From: Flavobacteriaceae bacterium
GTDB taxonomy: Bacteria; Bacteroidota; Bacteroidia; Flavobacteriales; Flavobacteriaceae
Direction of reading: 5' to 3'
Assembly: GCA_030694835.1 (NCBI GenBank)
Contig: JAUYUF010000151.1
Location: 1 to 13,564, forward strand
DNA: 13,564 nt
The position numbers and the translations under genes were made by a program. Of the stretch, positions 7,174 through 13,564 are shown piece after piece. Position 1 is the stretch's first letter, and every line of letters begins with the position of its first letter. The notes under the pieces were generated by a model that did no database searches, was not told where the DNA came from, and was given only the letters and a program-made list of their open reading frames with translations.

Positions 7174-10100
7174 ATGTTAATAAATCCACTACCCGATTTA
7201 AGAACCTACGAATTTCAAGAATTTGAATTTAAGCATTTGATGCAAAACAGAATTTACAATGTATTAATTGTTTGCTCTAATTACGACTTTTTTATGCTTG
7301 AAGAAGATGGACGAATTGATGAGCAAATTTTTAATGAATATATGGCGTTAAATCTGCTTCATCCACCAAGTTTTTTACATTCAAATACGCCGAAAAAGGC
7401 TTTACAAATGCTGGCTTCTGAAAAAATTGATTTGGTTATTGTGTGGTTAGATGCCGGAAATGTGACGTCATTTGAAACTTCAAAGTTAATCAGAGAAAGA
7501 TTTCCACATGTTCCTATTGCGGCTTTAAGTCACTATTCATCGGAGTTAAGTAAGCGAATTGAAAAAGAAGATACAAGTTCTATCGATTATTTATTTCATT
7601 GGAATGGCAATGTTGATATTTTCTTCGCTATCATCAAATTAGTTGAAGATAAAATGAATGCAGAAAGAGATATTGAACAAATTGGTGTCAAAGCTATTTT
7701 ATTAGTAGAAGACTCTATGCGATTTTATTCTAGATATTTACCATTAATCTATAAAATTATCTTAAAACAGACTCGTTCTTTCATGTCTGAAGGATTAAAT
7801 GAACACAGAAGAACTTTGTTGATGAGAGGAAGACCTAAAATTTTATTAGCAACCACTTATGAAGAAGGAATAGAATTGTTTAAAAAATATGAAAGTAATT
7901 TACTTGGGGTAATTTCAGATGTAAGTTATTTTAAAGGAGGCGTAAAAGACCCAGCTGCAGGTTTTCGTTTATTGGAGCATATAAAAGAGCACAATCGGTA
8001 TTTTCCCGTTTTGATTCAATCTTCAGAAATGAAAAATGAGACAAAAGCAAAGGAATTAAAGGCAATGTTTCTCTACAAACATTCTGAAACTTTGGGATTG
8101 GATATAAAGAAATACATTACAAAAGATTTTTCTTTTGGTGATTTTGAATTTTGGGATCCAGCTCAAATGAAAGTAGTGGCTGTTGCAAAGGATTTAAAAA
8201 GTTTTCAAAAAGCACTCGGAATGGTAACTATTGAATCTATTGTTTATCACGCTAAACGAAATGAGTTTTCAAAATGGTTACAATCAAGAGCTCTTTTTCC
8301 GTTAGCTGATCTATTTGCACCAATTGAGTATGAGGCATTTACAGAAGAAGATCAGATAAGAGAATTTTTAATAAAATCAGTTAGATTGTTTAGATTATTC
8401 ATTTCTAGAGGGGTAATAGTAAAATTTGATAAAACTAAATATGATGAATACTTAGGTTTCTCAAGAATTGGCGAAGGTGCATTAGGAGGTAAAGGACGTG
8501 GATTAGCTTTTATTAATTCATTTTTAAAGCGTCACAAACTTTTTAATAAATACAAAGATGTTTCAATTTCTATACCTAGAACAGTTGTTTTAAGTACAGA
8601 GGTATTTGAGGAATTTATGGAAAAGCATGAGTTATTTCCATTTGTTGCTCAAGATCATGATGATGAAGTAATTTTAGATAAATTCATTTCAAAACCTCTA
8701 CCTAATTGGGTTTTAGAAGACGTGAAGGCTTTTTTAGCCACTACAAAAATGCCTATTGCAATTCGATCTTCAAGTGTATTGGAGGATTCACATTATCAGC
8801 CTTTTGCGGGTGTATTTGCTACTTATATGGTTCCAAATACCGATCAAGAAAAAATGTTTGAAATGGTTACTAATGCTATAAAATCTGTTATAGCATCAGC
8901 CTATTTTAGAAATAGTAAAGCATATATAAAGGCTATTTCCCATTCTATAGAAGAAGATAAAATGGCGGTAATTTTACAAGAAGTTGTAGGGAAACAGTAC
9001 GAAGATGTTTATTATCCTAATATTTCAGGAGTAGCACGATCTATTAATTTTTATCCTATAGGTAATGAAAAACCACATGAGGGAATTGCAAATATTGCCT
9101 TAGGATTAGGAGAAATTGTTGTTGCTGGTGGACAAACACTACAATTCTCACCATATCATCCTAATAACATTTTACAACTTTCATCTCCTAGTTCTACCCA
9201 AAGAGATACTCAAAAATTCTTTTATGGATTAGACATGGATCCTAATAAATACCATGTATCAACAAGCGAAGCTGTTAACAAAAGAAAAATTAGTATTAGA
9301 CAAGCTAAAAATCATAATTCTTTAAAATTTGTTGCATCAACGTATGATTTGCAAAATAATATTATCAGACCCGGTATTTTGCATGATGGTTTTAGAGTAA
9401 TCACATTTGATAATATTTTAAAATACAACACTTTTCCTTTGGCAGAAATTTTAAAAGATTTATTAAGAATATCTCAAAGGGAAATGCAAAACCCTGTTGA
9501 AATTGAATTTGCTGTTAAATTAGATGTTCCTCCAGGCGAACCAAGAACGTTTAATTTTCTTCAAATAAGACCAATAGTTGAAACCAATGATGCATCCAAT
9601 TATTTACCAGATGATTTTGAACAAAGCGAAACAATTATTTATTCGGAATCTGCACTTGGTAACGGTAAGTTTGATCATATTACAGATTTTGTTTATGTGA
9701 AACCAGAAACTTTTAATTCATCAAATACAATTGAAATTGCCCACGCCGTTGAAAAAATTAACAAAAAATTTGATCAAGAAGGAAAACAATATGTATTAGT
9801 TGGTCCAGGAAGATGGGGCTCTAGTGATCGTTGGTTGGGAATTCCTGTTAAATGGTCGCAAATTTCATCTGCAAAAGTAATCGTAGAATCTGGTTTGGAC
9901 GAGTTTAGAATTGATCCAAGTCAAGGGACTCATTTCTTTCAAAATTTAACATCATTCAAAGTGGGGTATTTAACTATAAATCCTTTTATAAATGAAGGTT
10001 TTTATGATATCAATTATTTGAATAAACAAGAAGCAGTTTATGAAGATGAATATCTAAGACATATCAGATTTAAGGAACCGCTAACCATTGTAATTGAGGG

Positions 10101-10197
10101 TAAAACGAATAGAGCTGCTATTTTTAAAGAAGGGTTTGTGCTTAATAAATATTCTGATGACGAAATGGAAGAATTACCTCCTGGTGGCTTTATGTAA
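7174..10197 (+). CDS. Tandem receiver-like plus PEP-synthase-type ATP-grasp fusion protein, function unknown
   Basis: This soluble 1007-residue protein belongs to a group usually labelled PEP/pyruvate-binding domain protein or, wrongly, PEP synthase. Residues 27-160 look like a receiver fold without a phosphorylation site: W91 sits where the phospho-Asp should be. Residues 175-320 form a second receiver-like domain with a complete pocket (E179-D180, D249, S283, K317) and an insertion at about 205-220. A linker leads to a PPDK N-terminal ATP-grasp domain (about 425-802): GALGGKGRGLAF (435-446), IRSSSVLEDS with Arg531 (530-539), GVFATY (546-551), VILQEVVG (599-606) and LQIRPI (796-801). The C-terminal 815-995 region has conserved-looking GPGRWGSSDRWLGIPVKW (877-894) and DPSQGTHFFQNLTSF (914-928), which I cannot assign. 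The phosphohistidine domain and PEP/pyruvate barrel of PEP synthase are absent, so PEP synthesis is unlikely. It appears monocistronic. Confidence 0.85.
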   Translation: MLINPLPDLRTYEFQEFEFKHLMQNRIYNVLIVCSNYDFFMLEEDGRIDEQIFNEYMALNLLHPPSFLHSNTPKKALQMLASEKIDLVIVWLDAGNVTSFETSKLIRERFPHVPIAALSHYSSELSKRIEKEDTSSIDYLFHWNGNVDIFFAIIKLVEDKMNAERDIEQIGVKAILLVEDSMRFYSRYLPLIYKIILKQTRSFMSEGLNEHRRTLLMRGRPKILLATTYEEGIELFKKYESNLLGVISDVSYFKGGVKDPAAGFRLLEHIKEHNRYFPVLIQSSEMKNETKAKELKAMFLYKHSETLGLDIKKYITKDFSFGDFEFWDPAQMKVVAVAKDLKSFQKALGMVTIESIVYHAKRNEFSKWLQSRALFPLADLFAPIEYEAFTEEDQIREFLIKSVRLFRLFISRGVIVKFDKTKYDEYLGFSRIGEGALGGKGRGLAFINSFLKRHKLFNKYKDVSISIPRTVVLSTEVFEEFMEKHELFPFVAQDHDDEVILDKFISKPLPNWVLEDVKAFLATTKMPIAIRSSSVLEDSHYQPFAGVFATYMVPNTDQEKMFEMVTNAIKSVIASAYFRNSKAYIKAISHSIEEDKMAVILQEVVGKQYEDVYYPNISGVARSINFYPIGNEKPHEGIANIALGLGEIVVAGGQTLQFSPYHPNNILQLSSPSSTQRDTQKFFYGLDMDPNKYHVSTSEAVNKRKISIRQAKNHNSLKFVASTYDLQNNIIRPGILHDGFRVITFDNILKYNTFPLAEILKDLLRISQREMQNPVEIEFAVKLDVPPGEPRTFNFLQIRPIVETNDASNYLPDDFEQSETIIYSESALGNGKFDHITDFVYVKPETFNSSNTIEIAHAVEKINKKFDQEGKQYVLVGPGRWGSSDRWLGIPVKWSQISSAKVIVESGLDEFRIDPSQGTHFFQNLTSFKVGYLTINPFINEGFYDINYLNKQEAVYEDEYLRHIRFKEPLTIVIEGKTNRAAIFKEGFVLNKYSDDEMEELPPGGFM

Positions 10198-10301
10198 TTT
10201 TAATCACATATAATAATTTAAAGGTATTAGTCAGAATATAATTCTCTATATATTATTAAATACTCAAATATTTATTTGTTTTATTAATTATAATATAATA
10301 T

Positions 10302-10313
10302 TGATAATTATCA
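10302..10313. promoter_or_regulatory. Perfect 12-bp palindrome upstream of gdhA
   Basis: TGATAATTATCA is a perfect dyad in the 264-bp gap between the fusion gene and gdhA, about 80 bp before the gdhA -7 element. The surrounding DNA is extremely AT-rich, so chance is a real alternative. It has no T run and is not a terminator. The rest of the gap holds no gene and no strong terminator that I can see. Confidence 0.25.
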
Positions 10314-10355
10314 GTAAATAAATTATACTAAATCTTCATAAAATTTATAAATCAC

Positions 10356-10367
10356 GAAAACGTTTTC
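10356..10367. promoter_or_regulatory. Perfect CG-centred palindrome at the gdhA -33 region (putative operator)
   Basis: GAAAACGTTTTC is a perfect 12-bp palindrome with a central CG, the shape expected of LacI-family (cre-like) operators. Its centre is 20 nt before the first T of the gdhA -7 element, so a bound protein would cover the -33 region and probably repress. Binding is inferred, not shown. Confidence 0.4.
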
Positions 10368-10381
10368 TGAAAATAATGTAT

Positions 10382-10389
10382 TAAATTTG
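10382..10389 (+). promoter_or_regulatory. -7 promoter element for gdhA
   Basis: TAAATTTG matches TAnnTTTG exactly. It ends 72 bp before the gdhA ATG, so the leader would be about 65 nt, much longer than the roughly 12-15 nt predicted for most other genes here. The leader is A/T-rich without a clear stable stem. Confidence 0.6.
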
Positions 10390-10461
10390 CGCATTAATTT
10401 ATTATATTAATTAATAGACGTTTAAATACAATTTATTAAAAACATTTAACAACAAAATATT

Positions 10462-11799
10462 ATGAATGTTAAAGAAATATTAAACAATCTTGAGGCAAAA
10501 CACCCAGGAGAAAAAGAATACCTACAAGCGGTTCATGAAGTATTAGAATCAGTTGAGTCTATTTACAATGAAAACCCTCAATATGAAGCAGCTAAAATTA
10601 TTGAAAGAATTGTGGAGCCAGATCGTATTTTAACTTTTAAAGTTACTTGGATTGATGATAATGGAAACACTCAAGTTAATTTAGGTTACAGAATTCAATT
10701 TAATGGCGCCATTGGACCATACAAAGGTGGATTACGTTTTCACCCATCGGTAAATTTATCGATTCTTAAATTCTTAGGTTTTGAACAAATTTTCAAAAAC
10801 GCTTTAACTACACTTCCAATGGGTGGTGGTAAAGGTGGTTCTGATTTTGACCCAAAAGGAAAATCAGACAAAGAAATCATGCGTTTCTGTCAAGCATTTA
10901 TGCTAGAATTATGGTCATTAATTGGTCCAGAAACTGATGTTCCTGCTGGTGATATCGGAGTTGGAGGAAGAGAAATCGGATTCTTATTCGGGATGTATAA
11001 AAAATTAGCGAAAGAGCACACGGGGGTATTAACTGGTAAAGGTTTAAACTGGGGTGGTTCATTAGTACGTCCAGAAGCTACAGGTTTTGGAAATGTATAT
11101 TTCGCTCAAGAAATGTTAGCTACTAAAGGTGATACTTTAAAAGGGAAAACTGTGGCTATTTCAGGTTTCGGTAACGTGGCTTGGGGTGCTGCTTTAAAAG
11201 CAACTGAACTAGGCGCAAAAGTGGTTACTATTTCTGGTCCCGATGGATATATTTTCGATCCAAACGGAATGGATGCTGCAAAAATTGATTATATGTTAGA
11301 ATTAAGAGCGACCAACAATGATATCGTTGCTCCTTATGCTGCTGAATTTCCAGGATCAACATTTTTTGCTGGTAAAAAACCATGGGAACAAAAAGTAGAT
11401 ATCGCTTTACCTTGCGCTACTCAAAATGAGTTAAACGGCGAAGATGCTAGAAAATTAGTAGCTAACGGTTGTATTTTGGTGGGTGAAGGTGCTAATATGC
11501 CATCAACTGAAGAAGCGATTAAAGTATTCCATGATAACAAAATTTTATTCTCACCGGGTAAAGCTTCTAATGCGGGTGGTGTTGCTACTTCTGGTTTAGA
11601 AATGACTCAAAACTCCAACAAATTAAATTGGACAAGAGAAGAAGTTGATGCTAAATTACATCATATCATGAAAGAAATTCACTCAGCTTGCGTCAAATAC
11701 GGAACAGGTGCTGATGGTTATGTGGATTATGTAAAAGGTGCCAACATTGCCGGTTTCTTAAAAGTAGCCGATTCTATGTTAGACCAAGGAATTATCTAA
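10462..11799 (+). CDS. gdhA: Glutamate dehydrogenase, NADP-type (class I hexameric)
   Basis: GdhA reversibly converts 2-oxoglutarate, ammonia and NADPH to glutamate, assimilating nitrogen in the cytosol. The 445 residues match the small hexameric class I enzymes. The substrate domain has GPYKGGLRFHP (85-95, Lys88), Lys112, and the catalytic lysine motif PMGGGKGG (119-126, Lys124). DVPAGDIGVGGREIG (159-173) holds the catalytic Asp163-164 area. The coenzyme domain has the Rossmann loop SGFGNVAWG (234-242). NADP preference is inferred from similarity to the biosynthetic enzymes (for example the TGKGLNWGGS stretch, 191-200), not from a single residue. Codon use is smoother and slightly richer in GC than in the neighbours, fitting high expression. 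It has its own promoter, a long leader and an operator-like palindrome. Confidence 0.96.
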   Translation: MNVKEILNNLEAKHPGEKEYLQAVHEVLESVESIYNENPQYEAAKIIERIVEPDRILTFKVTWIDDNGNTQVNLGYRIQFNGAIGPYKGGLRFHPSVNLSILKFLGFEQIFKNALTTLPMGGGKGGSDFDPKGKSDKEIMRFCQAFMLELWSLIGPETDVPAGDIGVGGREIGFLFGMYKKLAKEHTGVLTGKGLNWGGSLVRPEATGFGNVYFAQEMLATKGDTLKGKTVAISGFGNVAWGAALKATELGAKVVTISGPDGYIFDPNGMDAAKIDYMLELRATNNDIVAPYAAEFPGSTFFAGKKPWEQKVDIALPCATQNELNGEDARKLVANGCILVGEGANMPSTEEAIKVFHDNKILFSPGKASNAGGVATSGLEMTQNSNKLNWTREEVDAKLHHIMKEIHSACVKYGTGADGYVDYVKGANIAGFLKVADSMLDQGII

Positions 11800-11820
11800 T
11801 AAATAATTATTTATAAAATT

Positions 11821-11849
11821 AAAATGCCACGTTTAAGGTGGCATTTTTT
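11821..11849. terminator. Bidirectional intrinsic terminator between gdhA and the radical SAM gene
   Basis: A perfect 10-bp stem, AAAATGCCAC (11821-11830) with GTGGCATTTT (11838-11847), has a 7-nt loop and a T run on the plus strand. The minus strand reading also gives T-rich sequence after the stem. It lies 21 bp after the gdhA stop and just beyond the stop of the converging gene at 11855. Confidence 0.9.
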
Positions 11850-11854
11850 ATTAC

Positions 11855-12787
11855 TTATGGTTGATAATATTTACCTTGCCAAGAATTCTTTTCCTCCAAT
11901 CGTTTTTCAACTTTTGCCACCAATTCAAAATTCTTTAAACCACCCCAATAGGGAGCAATTAATAAATCTGTTGGAGATTGACTAGAAAATCTTTCGATGA
12001 TAATATCTGGTCGTAGTAATCCGACAAAATCTGTGATGAATTCTAAATAATCTTCCAACCCGAATAAATTAAACATTTCAGGTTTGTTTTTATACTGAAA
12101 TGCCATTAAAGTATTTTTGATAATTTGAAGTTGGTGTAATTTCAATGAGTTAATAGGAAGTTTAGATAATTCAACGGCGTGATTTAACATTTCTTCCCGA
12201 CTTTCTCCAGGTAATCCTAAAATCATATGAGCGCCTAAATGCAATCCTTTATTTTTTGCCAACTCATAAGCTGCTTTAGTTTCTTCAAAAGTATGACAGC
12301 GGTTTACAATTTCTAAGGTTCTATTTAAGGTGCTTTCAACACCAAACTCGAGTGATACATAATGATTTTTAGCAATTTCTTCTAAAATTGAAATAATTTC
12401 TTCATTGATGCAGTCGGGTCTTGTTCCAATAACTAAGCCAATCACACCAGGATATTCAACCGCTTCAGTATACATTTTTCTTAATAAAGAAAGATCAGCA
12501 TATGTATTGGTGTAGGCTTGAAAATATGCTAAATATTGTTGTGCTTTATATTTTGATGAAAAAAAAGAAATACCCTCTTCTAATTGTTGAGTGATGGGTT
12601 TTTCTGGTTCACAATAATCAGGATTAAAGGAATTATTATTGCAATAAGTACAGCCACCAACACCTTTAGAGCCATCACGATTAGGACAAGTAAATCCAGT
12701 ATCTAAAGATATTTTTTGAACTCTTTCTGTAAATTTATTCTTGAGAAATGAACTATAATCGTTGTATCTTTTTTGAGGTGCTATCAT
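11855..12787 (-). CDS. Radical SAM protein, YhcC/TIGR01212 family
   Basis: This is a cytosolic [4Fe-4S] enzyme that would cleave S-adenosylmethionine to a radical; the reaction of this family is not established to my knowledge. The cluster cysteines lie in FTCPNRDG and GGCTYCNN (spacing C-x11-C-x2-C, Cys34, Cys46, Cys49 from the chosen start), as in E. coli YhcC. Later landmarks are VIGTRPDCI, SLEFGVES and GAHMILGLPGESREEM, followed by the family C-terminus with SSQSPTDLLIAPYWG. The frame can be extended to a TTG at 12808, but an exact -7 element lies over that codon at 12806-12813, so transcription would begin downstream of it. The ATG at 12787 is therefore preferred (310 residues) and restores the 18-bp promoter spacing seen elsewhere. 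It converges with gdhA and is divergent from mtgA. Confidence 0.92.
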   Translation of the reverse strand: MIAPQKRYNDYSSFLKNKFTERVQKISLDTGFTCPNRDGSKGVGGCTYCNNNSFNPDYCEPEKPITQQLEEGISFFSSKYKAQQYLAYFQAYTNTYADLSLLRKMYTEAVEYPGVIGLVIGTRPDCINEEIISILEEIAKNHYVSLEFGVESTLNRTLEIVNRCHTFEETKAAYELAKNKGLHLGAHMILGLPGESREEMLNHAVELSKLPINSLKLHQLQIIKNTLMAFQYKNKPEMFNLFGLEDYLEFITDFVGLLRPDIIIERFSSQSPTDLLIAPYWGGLKNFELVAKVEKRLEEKNSWQGKYYQP

Positions 12788-12805
12788 AAAATATTTTAAT
12801 TGATG

Positions 12806-12813
12806 CAAAAATA
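12806..12813 (-). promoter_or_regulatory. -7 promoter element for the radical SAM gene; decides its start
   Basis: Minus-strand TATTTTTG matches TAnnTTTG exactly. It ends 18 bp before the ATG at 12787 and covers the alternative TTG start at 12808, ruling that codon out if this promoter is the one used. Confidence 0.6.
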
Positions 12814-12900
12814 CAAATTCTTAAAGGACTGTATTTTAAAAATTCAATAGCAAAAATCTATTTTAAAATTGATGAAGATGGATTGAAATTGAAAAATGAA

Positions 12901-12908
12901 TACATTTG
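12901..12908 (+). promoter_or_regulatory. -7 promoter element for mtgA
   Basis: TACATTTG matches TAnnTTTG exactly and ends 19 bp before the mtgA ATG. A TTG at 12883-12885 could act as the -33 element, although the 15-bp spacing is shorter than the usual 17-23. Confidence 0.6.
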
Positions 12909-12927
12909 TGTAAACTATTATATTAAA

Positions 12928-13564
12928 ATGAGCAATTTTTTCAAAAAAATCAAAACTTGGTTCATAAAAGCAATTATTTTTTTTTTGATTGCTTCGGTTT
13001 CATCCACTATTTTATTTCGATGGATTCCAATTCCTTTTACACCACTTATGATTATTAGAAGTGTTGAGCAACTAGCCGATGGAGAAAAAGCAGTGTTATC
13101 CCATCAATGGGTTTCTTTAGATAAAATCTCCAATAATTTAGCCAAAGCAGTTATTGTAAGTGAAGATCAAAAATTTATAGAACATTTCGGATTTGATTTT
13201 GAAGCCATCGAAAAAGCTTTTGAAGGAAATCAAAAAGGTAAAAAAATAAAAGGAGGAAGTACGATTACACAACAAACTGCTAAAAATGTATTTCTGTGGC
13301 CACAGAGAAGTTATATCCGTAAAGGGTTTGAAATGTATTTTACTTTTTTAATTGAGGTGTTTTGGAGTAAAGAACGCATTTTAGAAGTATATTTAAACAG
13401 CATCGAAATGGGTAATGGTGTATATGGTGCTGAGGCTGCTGCCCAACATTGGTTTAGGAAACCCGCTTCTAAATTGACAAAATATGAGTCTGCCGCCATT
13501 GCAGCAATTCTTCCAAACCCGAGAAAATATAAGGCAAAAGGATCATCTAATTATGTGGAAAGAA
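12928..13564 (+). CDS. mtgA: Monofunctional biosynthetic peptidoglycan transglycosylase, 3' truncated by the window
   Basis: MtgA is a GT51 glycosyltransferase that polymerises lipid II into glycan strands on the outer face of the inner membrane. The 212 complete codons present cover most of the protein; no stop occurs before the window ends. Residues 1-12 are basic and cytosolic, and about 13-30 form a single membrane anchor. The GT51 motifs follow: SEDQKFIEHFGFD (78-90) with catalytic Glu79, KGGSTITQQTAKN (108-120), and, further on, KERILEVYLNSIEMG then GVYGAEAAAQHWF. Together these identify the family without doubt. No transpeptidase domain can be seen and the short N-terminus fits the monofunctional form, but a fused C-terminal domain beyond the window cannot be excluded. 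The start is the ATG 19 bp after the -7 element. Confidence 0.93.
   Translation, partial: MSNFFKKIKTWFIKAIIFFLIASVSSTILFRWIPIPFTPLMIIRSVEQLADGEKAVLSHQWVSLDKISNNLAKAVIVSEDQKFIEHFGFDFEAIEKAFEGNQKGKKIKGGSTITQQTAKNVFLWPQRSYIRKGFEMYFTFLIEVFWSKERILEVYLNSIEMGNGVYGAEAAAQHWFRKPASKLTKYESAAIAAILPNPRKYKAKGSSNYVER

Noticed and set aside
7174..10197. Calling this gene ppsA (PEP synthase)
   Set aside because: Only the ATP-grasp domain is shared; the phosphohistidine motif and the PEP/pyruvate barrel are not present.
10198..10461. Hidden small gene or RNA in the 264-bp gap before gdhA
   Set aside because: The region is extremely AT-rich, stops are frequent in all frames, and no stable GC-containing fold is visible beyond the listed palindromes.
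13311..13499. Open frame on the minus strand inside mtgA
   Set aside because: It is antisense to conserved GT51 motifs and shows no support of its own.

Overview
The window reads as a stretch of AT-rich chromosome from a member of the Bacteroidota, most likely a Flavobacterium-like Flavobacteriaceae. The evidence is the protein sequences (RecA, PheS, GdhA and GpsA all look flavobacterial), the lack of obvious Shine-Dalgarno sites, and repeated exact matches to the Bacteroidota promoter element TAnnTTTG a short distance before start codons. I see no tRNA, rRNA, insertion sequence, prophage or CRISPR array. Most of it is ordinary housekeeping DNA.

Layout. Plus strand, 1-2323: the 3' part of a cation diffusion facilitator (metal efflux), an ElaA-type acetyltransferase 3 bp behind it, then recA. 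Minus strand, 4241-2350: a Wzx-like membrane flippase overlapping dut (dUTPase) by 4 bp. recA and dut converge on a shared palindromic terminator. Plus strand, 4361-5356: gpsA, divergent from the flippase. Minus strand, 6964-5468: pheS followed by a small uncharacterised gene, separated by a block of 7-bp microrepeats. Plus strand, 7174-10197: a 1007-residue protein joining two receiver-like domains to a PEP-synthase-type ATP-grasp domain and an unfamiliar C-terminal domain. Plus strand, 10462-11799: NADP-type glutamate dehydrogenase gdhA. It converges on a radical SAM gene of the YhcC/TIGR01212 type (minus, 12787-11855), with a shared terminator. Plus strand from 12928 to the window end: the first two thirds or more of mtgA, a peptidoglycan transglycosylase.

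How the genes relate. Most are independent core functions: DNA recombination, dUTP removal, glycerophospholipid precursor supply, tRNA charging, ammonia assimilation and cell-wall polymerisation. The best candidate for undescribed biology is the 1007-residue protein. It keeps the ATP-grasp half of PEP synthase but has neither the phosphohistidine swivel domain nor the PEP/pyruvate barrel. Its second receiver domain keeps a full phosphorylation pocket, while its first has lost the phosphoacceptor. Secondary points are matching RCGY palindromes exactly 20 nt upstream of the -7 elements of gpsA and gdhA, a heptad microrepeat block behind pheS, and a -7 element that overlaps the longest possible start of the radical SAM gene and so fixes its start codon. 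No intergenic gap exceeds 300 bp; the longest is the 264 bp before gdhA.
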